A stretch of 64,000 bases of DNA from VAZQ01 sp963816745 (GTDB lineage: Bacteria > Pseudomonadota > Alphaproteobacteria > Rhizobiales > Xanthobacteraceae). Shown here in pieces: positions 39,620-48,658 of this stretch. The notes under the pieces were generated by a model. That model did no database searches, was not told the DNA's origin, and saw only the letters and a list, made by a program, of their open reading frames with translations. Position 1 is the stretch's first letter; each line of letters opens with the position of its first letter. Location: positions 299,488 to 363,487 of the forward strand of contig CAWFLQ010000011.1 in the NCBI GenBank assembly GCA_963816745.1, given 5' to 3'. The position numbers and the translations under genes were made by a program.

Positions 39620-40093
39620 ATGGACAAGATCCCGATGACGGCGGCGGGCTATTCGACGCTCGAAAACGAGCTCAAGCACCGCCAGCAGGTCGAGCGGCCT
39701 CGCATCATCCAGCAGATTACCGACGCGCGCACGCACGGCGATCTGTCGGAGAACGCTGAGTACCATGCCGCCAAAGAATCGCAGTCGCACAACGAGGGCC
39801 GCATCGCCGAGCTCGAGGACAAGCTCGCGCGCGCCGAGGTGATCGACGTGTCGAAGCTGTCCGGAGATACCATCAAATTCGGCGCCACCGTGACGCTGGT
39901 CGACGAGGACACCGAGAAGAAGCAGGTCTGGCAGCTCGTCGGCGAGCCCGAGGCCGACGCCAAGCAGGGCAAGATCTCGATCACCTCGCCGCTCGCGCGC
40001 GCGCTGATCGGCAAGGGCAAGGGCACCAGCGTCGAGGTGGTGACGCCGAGCGGCGCCAAGGCCTACGAGATCAAGAAAGTCGAGTGGCGGTAA
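39620..40093 (+). CDS. greA: Transcription elongation factor GreA
   Basis: A 157-residue cleavage factor that rescues backtracked RNA polymerase. The N-terminal coiled coil has MDKIPMTAAGYSTLENELKH, and ARTHGDLSENAEYHAAKESQ holds the acidic tip (D-L-S-E-N-A-E-Y). The C-terminal FKBP-like domain has ITSPLARALIGKGKGTSVEV. The start at 39620 matches the conserved family start, although its AAGGAG lies unusually close to the ATG; a longer open frame back to 39524 has no support. It follows carB by 107 bases, as usual in Rhizobiales. Confidence 0.96.
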   Translation: MDKIPMTAAGYSTLENELKHRQQVERPRIIQQITDARTHGDLSENAEYHAAKESQSHNEGRIAELEDKLARAEVIDVSKLSGDTIKFGATVTLVDEDTEKKQVWQLVGEPEADAKQGKISITSPLARALIGKGKGTSVEVVTPSGAKAYEIKKVEWR

Positions 40094-40120
40094 GACGTCG
40101 CCTCTGAGAGAGGACGCCGC

Positions 40121-40537
40121 TCAGGCTTTCTTTCCGTTTACCCCGCGCGTGATGCACTCATGGAAGCGAGTTTGGCACGCTGAGGACATGCACTCGGTGC
40201 GCCATGCACCCGTTTTCGGGTTGCACCGACCTCCGACCTCTACGGCGCACCGCCCTTGCACGCTCGCGCAACTTTGGGCCGCCGCTGCAGCCGGCACGAC
40301 GACCGGCTTTCGTGGCGGCAGCCCGCGCGTAACGCATGCGTTGAAGCGCGCAGTGCACTCCCCCGACATGCAGCGATACGACCATCGACGCGTCGTCGGA
40401 TTGCACTGACCGCCGACCTCTATGGCACATCGCGCTTGCAGGCTCGTGCATGCGCCGGTCTTCGGAGCAGCCGGTTCGGCATTTGCGAGAGAAGACAACC
40501 CCATGATGGCGATGCTAATAGCGATCTTGCGAAACAT
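40121..40537 (-). CDS. Exported Cys-rich protein with two tandem repeats
   Basis: A 138-residue protein with a signal peptide (KIAISIAIMGLSSLANAE). The mature part is two copies of a domain of about 43 residues. The first begins CTSLQARCAIEVGGQCNPTT and the second CASVQGRCAVEVGGRCNPKT. Each has six cysteines at the same spacing and ends C-x-T-R-G, joined by a Pro/Val/Ala linker. Such a pattern suggests three disulphides per domain in the periplasm or outside the cell. GGGGGAC precedes the start. No family was recognised. It is antiparallel to greA and read divergently from the flavin monooxygenase gene. Confidence 0.8.
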   Translation of the reverse strand: MFRKIAISIAIMGLSSLANAEPAAPKTGACTSLQARCAIEVGGQCNPTTRRWSYRCMSGECTARFNACVTRGLPPRKPVVVPAAAAAQSCASVQGRCAVEVGGRCNPKTGAWRTECMSSACQTRFHECITRGVNGKKA

Positions 40538-40650
40538 TGCCGTCCCCCCTCCCTCTTGTCCGCCAATTTACAACGACAAGATGTAAATCTTCAAGAACAA
40601 CAGGCAGAATTGCAATCACGGGACAGGACGCCACGCAAGGGGCTAGCGCA

Positions 40651-40694
40651 TGCCCCGGAAAAGTGGGAACCGGTTTTCCGATAAGGACATGCGC
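40651..40694. repeat. Short dispersed repeat upstream of the flavin monooxygenase gene
   Basis: The core AAAAGTGGGAACCGGTTTTC is followed by CGATAAGGACATGCGC, and it ends 20 bases before the ATG at 40715. The same element recurs at 50393-50429 and, with some changes and on the other strand, at 11157-11201. Confidence 0.75.
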
Positions 40695-40714
40695 AAAATC
40701 AGGGGGGCGGCCTC

Positions 40715-41747
40715 ATGAAATTCGGCGTGTTCGATCACATGGACGACGCGGGCGTGCCGCTCGGCCAGCTTTATGCCGACCGGCTCGCGCTGGTCGAAGC
40801 CTATGACCGCGCCGGCATCTGGGGCTATCACCTCGCCGAGCATCACTCGACGCCGCTCGGCTGCGCCTCATCGCCCTCGCTGTTCCTCGCCGCCATGGCG
40901 CAGCGTACCAAGAAGCTCGCGCTTCGGCCCGCTGGTCTACCTGCTGCCGTTCTATCATCCGCTGCGCCTGATCGAGGAAATCTGCATGCTCGACCAGATG
41001 AGCGGCGGACGCTTCCAGCTCGGCGTCGGCCGCGGCGTGTCGCCGTTCGAGACGCAGCACTACGGCCTCGACTTTGCAAAGACCGGGGAGATCTATCACG
41101 AGGCCTTCCAGCTCATCCTCAAGGGGCTGGCATCCGACGAGCTGACGTTCGAAGGCAAGCACTATCAGTTTCGCGACGTGCCGATGATCCTGCGGCCGGT
41201 GCAGCGCCCGCATCCGCCGCTGTGGTACGGCACCACGATCCCGGAGAACGCGGACTGGCCGGCGGCCAACGACGTGAACATCGTGACCATCGCGCTGCGG
41301 CCGGCGGGCCGCGTCATCACCGACCGCTATCGCGCGGTGCGCGCCGGTCTCGGCAAGACCACGAACGCGACGCCGCTGATGGGGATGGCTCGCCACGTGG
41401 TGGTCGCCGACACCGACGAGCAGGCGCTCGCGATCGCCCGGCGCGCCTATCCGCGCTGGCGCAACAGTTTTCGCTGGTTGTTTGCGCGCCACGGCACCGA
41501 GCCGCGGATCACGTCGATTTACCCCGAGACGTTCGACGGACTTGCCGCGCTCGACAACGGCGTGGCCGGCTCGCCCGACACGGTGCGCGCATTCGTCGCC
41601 GCCGAGATCGCTGCGACCGGCGCAAATTATCTGCTGTCGTGGTTTGCGTTCGGCGACATGACGCTGGCGGAATCGCTGCGCTCGGTCGAGCTGTTTTCGC
41701 GCGAGGTCATGCCGGCCTTCACTGGCACACGCGCGGCCGCGGAGTAG
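40715..41747 (+). CDS. LLM-class flavin-dependent (luciferase-like) monooxygenase, one frame break
   Basis: About 343 residues after correction. The bacterial-luciferase-like TIM barrel shows MKFGVFDHMDDAGVPLGQLY, the strand-helix GYHLAEHHSTPLGCASSPSL, LLPFYHPLRLIEEICMLDQM, GRFQLGVGRGVSPFETQHYG and PHPPLWYGTTIPENADWPAA. One extra G at about 40919 shifts the frame just before RFGPLVYLLPFYHP. Such enzymes use reduced flavin and oxygen to attack carbonyl, sulphonate or polycyclic substrates; this one cannot be assigned more closely. Its stop abuts that of the convergent lrp-type gene. Confidence 0.84.
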
Positions 41748-42236
41748 TCACTTCGACGGATCGCGGGAAAACCCCTCCGTCGGCACCATGGCCGCGTCCT
41801 TGGAATTGCGCAGCGTCAGCGAGGTCTTGACGTTGCGCACATGGGGCGCCGCCGTAAGCTCGGCGACGAAGGCCTGGAAGGTCTTCAGGTCCGGCGCCAC
41901 GCATTTCAGGATGAAATCGATCTCGCCCGAGATCATCCAGCATTCGCGCACCAGCGGCTGCGCCCGCACGAAATCCTCGAACGCCTTGAGGTCGGCCTCG
42001 GCCTGGCTGGTGAGGTGCACCAGGGCGAAGACGGTCACCTCGTAGCCCAGCAGCTTCTCGTCGAGCAGCGCGCGATAACCCTTGATGTAGCCGGCCTCCT
42101 CCAGCGCGCGCGCCCGCCGCAGGCAGGGCGGCGCCGAGATACCGACCCGCCGGGCGAGCTCCACATTGGTGATGCGGCCGTCGTCCTGAAGCTCCTTGAG
42201 AATCTTTCGGTCGATGGCGTCGAGGCGGGCGGCCAC
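41748..42236 (-). CDS. Lrp/AsnC-family transcriptional regulator
   Basis: A 162-residue regulator. The helix-turn-helix is residues 5-50 (LDAIDRKILKELQDDGRITN, LARRVGISAPPCLRRARALE). The RAM/effector domain follows, with GYEVTVFALVHLTSQAEADL and MISGEIDFILKCVAPDLKTF. The GTG start at 42236 has CGGAG upstream. It is divergent from trxB with 273 bases between, a region rich in A and T that probably holds both promoters and an autoregulatory site. Lrp-trxB adjacency is common in Rhizobiales. Confidence 0.93.
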   Translation of the reverse strand: MAARLDAIDRKILKELQDDGRITNVELARRVGISAPPCLRRARALEEAGYIKGYRALLDEKLLGYEVTVFALVHLTSQAEADLKAFEDFVRAQPLVRECWMISGEIDFILKCVAPDLKTFQAFVAELTAAPHVRNVKTSLTLRNSKDAAMVPTEGFSRDPSK

Positions 42237-42509
42237 GGCAGGCTCCGGAATCGTTCATTTCCCGGCCACTAATTAACATATTGCCGTCGCCACGAAACAT
42301 TATTGCGCGACGCAGGTTAGCAGATACCTTTTGGTCAGCATCACTGCACAACTCTGTGGCATTCTGATCTGCATATCTTGCATGGCTCCCTAGAACCAAT
42401 AAATTGTCTCCAGGCACCGATGCGCTGGCCGGCCGACCATAGCCCGCAGCGCAAGCGTCGAGGCCAACGAGCCTCGCAACAAGCCGCAAGCTCAAACAGG
42501 GTCTTCTCG

Positions 42510-43478
42510 ATGGGCAAGGTCACCCACGCCAAAGTCGTCATCATCGGGTCTGGGCCGGCGGGCTATACCGCCGCGATCTATGCCGCGCGCGCCATGCTGG
42601 AGCCGATCCTGATCCAGGGCATCCAGCCCGGCGGCCAGCTCACGATCACGACCGACGTGGAGAACTATCCCGGCTTCGCCGACGTCATCCAGGGCCCCTG
42701 GCTGATGGAGCAGATGCAGAAGCAGGCCGAGCATGTCGGCACCAGGATCGTCCACGATCACGTGAGCAAGGTGGAGCTCGCGCGCCGGCCGTTCCGGCTC
42801 GAATGCGATTCCGGCGACCGCTACGTCGCCGACAGCGTGATCATCGCGACCGGCGCACAGGCGCGCTGGCTGGAGCTTCCCTCCGAGCAGAAATTCAAGG
42901 GCTACGGCGTCTCCGCCTGCGCCACCTGCGACGGCTTCTTCTACCGCGGCAAGGAAGTGCTGGTCATCGGCGGCGGCAATACCGCGGTCGAGGAGGCGCT
43001 GTTCCTCACCAATTTCGCCTCCAAGGTCACGGTGGTGCACCGGCGCGACCATTTCCGCGCGGAGAAGATCCTGCAGGACCGGCTGTTCAAGAACCCGAAG
43101 ATTTCGGTGATCTGGGACAGCGTGCTGGAGGAAGTGGCGGGCGAGGACAATCCGTTGAAGGTGAAGCGCGCCATCCTCCGCAACGTCAAGACCAACGCGC
43201 TGACCGAGACGCCGGCCGACGGCATCTTCATCGCCATCGGCCACACCCCCGCCTCCGAGCTCTTCGCCGGGCAGGTGGAAATGAAGCACGGCGGCTACAT
43301 CAAGACCGCGTTCTCGACCGCGACGTCGGTGCCGGGCGTATTCGCCGCCGGCGACGTGACCGACGACGTCTACCGCCAGGCGGTGACCGCCGCCGGGCAA
43401 GGCTGCATGGCGGCACTCGAAGCCGAACGTTTCCTCGCCGCGCAGGGCGAGGCGGAGCCGGCCGTCGCGGCGGAGTGA
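42510..43478 (+). CDS. trxB: Thioredoxin reductase
   Basis: A 322-residue flavoenzyme that moves electrons from NADPH to thioredoxin. The FAD-binding motif is IIGSGPAGYTAAIYAARA (residues 11-28). The redox-active disulphide is C137-A-T-C140 in SACATCDGFFYRGKEV, the NADPH motif is VIGGGNTAVEEALFL, and the second FAD motif is FAAGDVTDDVYRQAVTAAGQ. It is intact and of standard length. It lies between the divergent lrp-type gene and the lysR-type gene 26 bases downstream. Confidence 0.96.
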   Translation: MGKVTHAKVVIIGSGPAGYTAAIYAARAMLEPILIQGIQPGGQLTITTDVENYPGFADVIQGPWLMEQMQKQAEHVGTRIVHDHVSKVELARRPFRLECDSGDRYVADSVIIATGAQARWLELPSEQKFKGYGVSACATCDGFFYRGKEVLVIGGGNTAVEEALFLTNFASKVTVVHRRDHFRAEKILQDRLFKNPKISVIWDSVLEEVAGEDNPLKVKRAILRNVKTNALTETPADGIFIAIGHTPASELFAGQVEMKHGGYIKTAFSTATSVPGVFAAGDVTDDVYRQAVTAAGQGCMAALEAERFLAAQGEAEPAVAAE

Positions 43479-43504
43479 GGCGCTTGTTGCACACACGGAA
43501 CAGC

Positions 43505-44398
43505 ATGGACTGGGACAAGCTCAAGGTCTTCCACGCCGCCGCCGAAGCCGGCAGCTTCACGCATGCCGGCGAGCAGCTCGGCCTGTCGCAATCTGCCGTG
43601 TCGCGACAAGTGTCGGCGTTGGAGCAGGAGCTCGGCGTCTCGCTGTTTCATCGTCACGCCCGCGGGCTCATTCTCACCGAGCAGGGCGAGCTCCTTCACC
43701 ACACCGCCCACGACGTGTTCATGAAGCTCGAGGCCGCGCGGGCCAAGCTGACCGACAGCAAGGAGCGGCCCAACGGCGAGCTGAAGGTGCAGACCACGCC
43801 CGGCATCGGAGTGCATTGGCTCACCCCGCGGCTGGGCGAGTTCATCGACCTCTACCCCGACATCCACATCACGCTCATCACCACCGACGAGGAGCTCGAC
43901 CTCGCGATGCGCGAGGCCGACGTGGCGATCCGCCTGCGCCAGCCGACGCAGCCCGATCTCATCCAGCGCAAGCTGTTCTCGGTGCGCTTCCACGCCTATG
44001 CCTCGCCGGAATACGTCAAGCGCTTCGGCACGCCGCGCGCGCTCGACGATCTCGACAACCACCGCGTCCTGCTGCTCGGCGGCACGATCGTGCCCAATCA
44101 TTTCGAGAACCGGCGCTGGCTGATCGAGGTCGGCCGCAACGGCAAGGGCCCGCGCTCGCCCGCGCTCACCATCAACAACGTGCTCGGCGTCATGCGCGCC
44201 TGCCAGCGCGGCATCGGCGTCGCGTTGCTGCCGGACTATCTGGTCGAGGAGAACGGCGGGCTGGTGCAGCTGTTCGGCGAGTCCGACACCATCGCGCTCG
44301 ATGCCTATTTCGTCTATCCGGAAGAGCTGAAGTCGGTCGCTCGCGTGCAGGTGTTCCGCGACTTTCTGGTCGCGAAGGCGCAGCGCTGGCACTTTTAG
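43505..44398 (+). CDS. LysR-family transcriptional regulator
   Basis: A 297-residue regulator. The N-terminal winged helix has MDWDKLKVFHAAAEAGSFTH and AGEQLGLSQSAVSRQVSALE. The C-terminal ligand domain (GELKVQTTPGIGVHWLTPRL, READVAIRLRQPTQPDLIQR) is of the type-2 periplasmic-binding fold. It follows trxB by 26 bases on the same strand, so the two may be co-transcribed, an arrangement often seen in Rhizobiales. The target genes are not known. Confidence 0.92.
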   Translation: MDWDKLKVFHAAAEAGSFTHAGEQLGLSQSAVSRQVSALEQELGVSLFHRHARGLILTEQGELLHHTAHDVFMKLEAARAKLTDSKERPNGELKVQTTPGIGVHWLTPRLGEFIDLYPDIHITLITTDEELDLAMREADVAIRLRQPTQPDLIQRKLFSVRFHAYASPEYVKRFGTPRALDDLDNHRVLLLGGTIVPNHFENRRWLIEVGRNGKGPRSPALTINNVLGVMRACQRGIGVALLPDYLVEENGGLVQLFGESDTIALDAYFVYPEELKSVARVQVFRDFLVAKAQRWHF

Positions 44399-44437
44399 TT
44401 TCCCGCCACCGACCTCGTCGATGCGCGAGCGCGGCGG

Positions 44438-47400
44438 CTACTTTTGCTCGCTGCGAGCCGCGCTTGCGGACGCGAGCCACGATTGCCACTCCGGCGTGTC
44501 CGGTCGCGGCGGGTCGGCGCTTTCCCGCTTGTACCGGAGCCAGTCCTTCCAGGCCTGCGTGTCGTAGGGCCACTTCGCCATCTCGATGCACCACGCCGGC
44601 GGCTCCGGTGCGAGGAAAGCCTTCGCGCGCTGCTCGCGCGTGAGGCAGCGGCGCACCTGCGCCTTGCCGAGCCTGACCAGCTCGTGGACTGTCGGAGCCG
44701 CCGGCCCGACCGGATCGGGACCTCGATCGAAGCTCCAGACGCGGGCAATTCCGTCGCGGGTGCCGGTCAGAAGCTGCCGGCCATCCCGGCTGACGCCGAC
44801 GCAGGTGGTCGTCGATCCCTGCTCCAATGCTGCGATTTCCCTGCCGGTCGCTCCGTCCCACAGCTTCGCGGTCGCGCCAGCCGTGACAATCAACTTCTCT
44901 CCCGGGCCGAGCAGCGCGCTCGCGGCCTCGCCGTCAGCGCCGGGCAACTCCGCCAGCAACCTCGCACCGTTGATCGCGTAAAGCCGCCATCCCGACGCGA
45001 GCGGAACGAGCGCGCGCTCGGCACCCGGTCGCATGGCGACGTCGCGGCTGAGCTTGGGGTCCGCGACGTAGAACAGCTGCTGCTGCCGTCCGCCGGCGAG
45101 GCTCCAGATGCGCGCGGTCTGATCGTCCCCGATCGACGCGAGGCGCTGACCGTCCGGACTGAACACGGCATTGAGCGGCTTCCTCCAATGCCCCTTGAGC
45201 ACGCGCAGGCGCCGGCCGCTCGCCGCTTCGTAAATCTCGATGGAATTGTCGGCGGCGCCGACCACCACGCGCGCGCCTTCCGGGCCGAAACGAACCGCCA
45301 GGATCGTGCCGCCGTGGGTCCGCGTGGGTTCCTGGCCGGTCGCCTGGTCCCAGAGATGGACGCGGTTCAGGCCGGAGGTGGAGATGATCCCCCGGCCGTC
45401 GCCGCTCACCGCGATCAGGTTGCGTTGCTGGGGAAGAAACGCGAGCTGCGCGCCGGTCGCCGCGTCCCAGGTGCGCAGGCCATCCTCGGCCGCGGACACC
45501 ACCGTCGCGCCGTCCGCGCTCAGGGAAACGTGCTCCACGTCGGCCGCATGTCTCCGCAGCTCGGCGACGCCTTCGCCGGTCCGGGCGTTCCAAACCCGCA
45601 CGCTGTGGCCGGCGCTCGCCGTCACGGCGCGTGCGCCGTCGGCGCTGAGCGCGCACGCGCGGACCGGGGCGGCATGTCCACCAAGAGCCTGGGCACTGAG
45701 AACCTGCGCCTCGCGCGGGACGCGCTCGTCGTTCCGGCCGCGCAAGGCACGATCGAGACCGGCCTCCGCCTCGCTCACCAGCGGGCGGACGCCGCCGGAT
45801 TTCTCGTCGGGCAAGGCTTCGAGGGCAAGCAGCACGGCGGTCATCTCGTCGCCCGTGCGGAACGTCCGGTCCGACAACTCGGCCAGGAACCGCGACTGCG
45901 CGATGAGCGCCCGGTCGCGCTGCTCCTCGGCCTGCCGGCGGCTGGTCTCCGCCAGTGAGCGCTGCGCGTCCGCGGCTTGCTGCCTTTGCCGGGCGAGCCG
46001 CTGCTGCTCTTCGGCGTCAACCTGCCGTTGCCGGGCGGCGCTGCTCTGCTCCTCGGATTCCTTCCGCCGCTCCTCCGCAAGCTGCCGCTGCCGCTCGGAG
46101 CTACCGCGTTCCGCGACCGCGGTTCCTGCCGATTGCACGGCCGCCTGCCGCGCGGCGCGCGCGTCGAAGTATTGCCATCCGGCGATGACCGCGACCGTGG
46201 CGAACACCGCCGCTGCCGACATCGCCGCCTTTTGGCGGAGCCGGGCGCGTCGATCCTCGGCGTCGTCGCGGCGGCGCAGGAATTCGAGATTGCCGGCGAC
46301 GATCCCGCGCGCCCGCTGCCAAGTCTCCAGGACGCTCGGATGAGCGAGCCCGATGGTCGGAATGCCCCGCTCCTTCGAATGCAGCAGGATGCGCGCCTCG
46401 ACCAGCGCATCGACCAAGCGCCGCGTCGCCGCGTCGGGAGCCGCCTCGATCAGCGCTGCGGCACGGCCGACGAGCGTCGCGCGACCGAGCGCGGTCGAGG
46501 ACGCCGCGTGCACCGGCGCCGTCAAGTTGCGCAGCAGCCGCGGCAAGGCGTCGATCGCACCCTCCCCGGCGGCAGCGAGCGCGTGCTCCGCCGCCCGGTC
46601 GACGGCGCCGTCGATGCCGCCGAGCGCGTCATAGGCGGCGAAGGTCAGGCGCCGCTCCGCGCCGGCGATTTGCCGTTCGGTGAAAAGCCGCTGCAAGGCG
46701 AACGCCAGCGGCGGCAGCGTATCGGCGCCGGCGGCCTCGCGCAGAATTCGTTCGTCGAGCCGCTCGCCGGCGGCGTTCGTTTCGTAGACGAGGCCGGCGG
46801 CGTCGGCCGGCCTGCGCACGATCTCGGCAAGCTGCATGGGGCCCGGCGCGGCAAGCTCATAGTCCGCGCCGGCTTGCTTGAGCGCGGCGAGATCGTCCTC
46901 CGCCAGGAAGCGCTCGTAGAGCGCCGCGCGTAGCGTCGCCACCACCCACACCCGCCGGCTCGCGACCAGCGCGCGCAACAGTCCCGCAAACGCCGCACGA
47001 TCGGCGGCGGACACGTCGGCGCCGAACAGGTCGTCGAGCGGGTCGATCACGAGCAGAAGATCGGCACGCACCGGACGCTCGCGGCCGTCCTGCGCGTCCA
47101 CACCTATGCGATCGAGCGCGCTTAGGATCGGCTGCGCGGCCAGTTCCGCCGGCGTCGTGCCGCCGCGGTCGGCGGCAAGAATCCCGCACGTCAGCAGCGC
47201 GTCGGCGAGCGCCTCGAACGGCCGCGGCCCCGGCCGCACCACTGCGACGCGCCAGACATCGACCTCGGCCGCAACACCCGCGGCGGTGAGCCGCGGAACG
47301 AGCCCGGCCCGCACCAGCGATGATTTGCCGGCGCCGCCCGGACCGACGACGAGCAGGAACGGGTGCTTGCGCTCGGACGCTGCCTTGAGCCGGTCGATGG

Positions 47401-48115
47401 CGCGCGTTACGTCGCCCGCCCGACCGAAGAATACCGGCGCATGTTCCAGGTCGAAGGACGCCAGCCCGCGGAACGGCGAGCCCTTGATCGCGATCGGCCA
47501 GGCCACGGAGCGGCCGGGCAGCATCTGGGTGTCGAGCCATTCCCGCAGCAGCGCGTCGATCTGTTCCTCGAACTGGTCGGCGTTCTCGAAGCTTCGGACC
47601 GAGACGCCGGGACGTTCGCGCGGGTCGCGGAATTGCTGCTCGAAGAAGGACTGCAGCCGTTTCCATTGCGACTGCGCACGCTCGAGCTCGGCATCGTCGT
47701 CGATGGCGGCGCGCGGCGGCGCGCTCTTGCGAAACACGAAGACGTCCGGGTGCTCGTTGTCCTGCCGTGCCGCCATCGCGGTCAGCACGTCATAGGCCGT
47801 CGCGCTCGGATAGGGCTCGTAGTCGGGCATGCGCGGGAAGTTGCCGGGCAGGTCGGCGCCGAGCCGCGACCAGAAGATCGCGATCACGACGTCGCAGTCG
47901 GCTGCTGCCGAGGTCTCAGCCGGCAGCGCCGCCTGCGCGCGGTGGGCCGAGCTCTGCGCGATGGTCTCGATGCGAGCGATGCCGGCGAGCTCGCCGTTGA
48001 GTCGCGCCGCCACTCGATCGACACGCCGCCGCTCGTGCTCGACGTCGCCGGGCGATGACACGAATACTCGAACGACGCGCACGCGCAGCCCTTCGTTCTT
48101 TTCCAACGCCGTCAC
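44438..48115 (-). CDS. STAND-type ATPase with DUF4062-like, transmembrane, coiled-coil and WD40 parts
   Basis: A 1225-residue multidomain protein. Residues 12-200 resemble DUF4062 (VRVFVSSPGDVEHERRRVDR, DCDVVIAIFWSRLGADLP), a Rossmann-like domain found in signalling and defence ATPases. A nSTAND1-like NTPase follows, with Walker A VVGPGGAGKSSLVRAG (258-265 core) and Walker B LLLVIDPLDDLFG (353-364). A membrane helix lies at about 631-648, then a Gln/Arg/Glu-rich coiled coil to about 745. From about 835 to 1140 come roughly seven WD40 repeats (GHAAPVRACALSADGARAVT, GDGRGIISTSGLNRVHLWDQ, SRDGRQLLTGTRDGIARVW). The short tail is rich in charged residues. The gene is intact and stands alone. The architecture suggests ligand sensing by WD40 and ATP-driven oligomerisation of a membrane-bound effector; this is inference. 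Confidence 0.85.
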   Translation of the reverse strand: MTALEKNEGLRVRVVRVFVSSPGDVEHERRRVDRVAARLNGELAGIARIETIAQSSAHRAQAALPAETSAAADCDVVIAIFWSRLGADLPGNFPRMPDYEPYPSATAYDVLTAMAARQDNEHPDVFVFRKSAPPRAAIDDDAELERAQSQWKRLQSFFEQQFRDPRERPGVSVRSFENADQFEEQIDALLREWLDTQMLPGRSVAWPIAIKGSPFRGLASFDLEHAPVFFGRAGDVTRAIDRLKAASERKHPFLLVVGPGGAGKSSLVRAGLVPRLTAAGVAAEVDVWRVAVVRPGPRPFEALADALLTCGILAADRGGTTPAELAAQPILSALDRIGVDAQDGRERPVRADLLLVIDPLDDLFGADVSAADRAAFAGLLRALVASRRVWVVATLRAALYERFLAEDDLAALKQAGADYELAAPGPMQLAEIVRRPADAAGLVYETNAAGERLDERILREAAGADTLPPLAFALQRLFTERQIAGAERRLTFAAYDALGGIDGAVDRAAEHALAAAGEGAIDALPRLLRNLTAPVHAASSTALGRATLVGRAAALIEAAPDAATRRLVDALVEARILLHSKERGIPTIGLAHPSVLETWQRARGIVAGNLEFLRRRDDAEDRRARLRQKAAMSAAAVFATVAVIAGWQYFDARAARQAAVQSAGTAVAERGSSERQRQLAEERRKESEEQSSAARQRQVDAEEQQRLARQRQQAADAQRSLAETSRRQAEEQRDRALIAQSRFLAELSDRTFRTGDEMTAVLLALEALPDEKSGGVRPLVSEAEAGLDRALRGRNDERVPREAQVLSAQALGGHAAPVRACALSADGARAVTASAGHSVRVWNARTGEGVAELRRHAADVEHVSLSADGATVVSAAEDGLRTWDAATGAQLAFLPQQRNLIAVSGDGRGIISTSGLNRVHLWDQATGQEPTRTHGGTILAVRFGPEGARVVVGAADNSIEIYEAASGRRLRVLKGHWRKPLNAVFSPDGQRLASIGDDQTARIWSLAGGRQQQLFYVADPKLSRDVAMRPGAERALVPLASGWRLYAINGARLLAELPGADGEAASALLGPGEKLIVTAGATAKLWDGATGREIAALEQGSTTTCVGVSRDGRQLLTGTRDGIARVWSFDRGPDPVGPAAPTVHELVRLGKAQVRRCLTREQRAKAFLAPEPPAWCIEMAKWPYDTQAWKDWLRYKRESADPPRPDTPEWQSWLASASAARSEQK

Positions 48116-48373
48116 CAGGTCACCAAACTACCATAATTCGCCGCGGACATCGCGCGCCGTTGGAACCACGCATTTGTCTTGGTGAATTCGGCATTTATTT
48201 GCGGACCCCGCATGGCTGGCATGCGACCCTTTGTGTTGCGTGAGGAAATTGCGTCTGCATACTGCGACGCACTGGCGGCAGCCGATTGCCCATCCTCCCA
48301 GATTGCAATCGACAAGCTGTCAGCTGTTCCCCTCTGGAAGGTGATTGTCGGCCCCGCGCCGACAAACTTGCAA

Positions 48374-48402
48374 ACCGGGCCCGCAAGGGTCCGGTTTTCT
48401 TT
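48374..48402 (+). terminator. Rho-independent terminator upstream of pqqA
   Basis: ACCGGGCCC, loop GCAA, GGGTCCGGT, then TTTTCTTTT. The stem is nine base pairs with a single GU pair, and a stable GNRA-type loop closes it. It ends a plus-strand transcript of unknown source before the pqqA promoter. Confidence 0.8.
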
Positions 48403-48489
48403 TCATTCTGCCTGATGTGCGGCGGCATGTCTCACGTTCACGTTTTCGAGAGACGTGTGACGGGTATCTGGGGAACGTTCGCCCGGTGC

Positions 48490-48518
48490 TTGCGGAATAG
48501 CCAAAGTCGATCTATTCT
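48490..48518 (+). promoter_or_regulatory. Probable pqqA promoter
   Basis: TTGCGG and TATTCT are separated by exactly 17 bases and lie 43 bases before the pqqA ATG, in a fitting place for a sigma-70 promoter. The ribosome site TTAAGGGAGA lies at 48544-48553. Confidence 0.55.
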
Positions 48519-48560
48519 GGTCCACACTCGAACAAGGTTTAACTTAAGGGAGACCACCCA

Positions 48561-48638
48561 ATGGCCTGGACCACCCCGACCCTCGTCGAGATCTGCATCG
48601 GCCTCGAGATCAACGGCTACCTGCCGGCCGAGTTCTGA
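48561..48638 (+). CDS. pqqA: PQQ precursor peptide PqqA
   Basis: A 25-residue ribosomal peptide whose conserved Glu and Tyr are cross-linked and excised to form the redox cofactor PQQ. The core is EICIGLEINGYLPAEF, with Glu16 and Tyr20 at the required spacing of four residues. AAGGGAGA precedes the ATG by a normal distance. It heads pqqABCDE, with pqqB 20 bases downstream. Its size is within the family range of 22 to 29 residues. Confidence 0.95.
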   Translation: MAWTTPTLVEICIGLEINGYLPAEF

Positions 48639-48658
48639 TCACGGCCTATCCCGCCTGA

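Larger units (their letters stand above)
48116..48560. other. Region between the STAND gene and pqqA
   Basis: No convincing protein gene lies in these 445 bases. An open frame of 78 codons at 48179-48415 has no ribosome site or recognisable product and runs through a terminator. The region holds a strong plus-strand terminator (48374-48402), preceded at about 48347-48363 by a second hairpin (GTCGGC / GCCGAC). These could end a small RNA. The pqqA promoter follows. Confidence 0.55.

Noticed and set aside
40090..40135. Terminator after greA
   Set aside because: A CCTCT/AGAGG stem exists, but it is short and lacks a T-run; too weak to list.
42237..42509. Specific promoter boxes for trxB and the lrp-type gene
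   Set aside because: The stretch is AT-rich and surely holds promoters, but no -35/-10 pair with proper spacing stood out.
48179..48415. 78-codon open frame between the STAND gene and pqqA
   Set aside because: No ribosome site or homology, and it crosses a strong terminator hairpin; kept only as part of a possible small RNA region.
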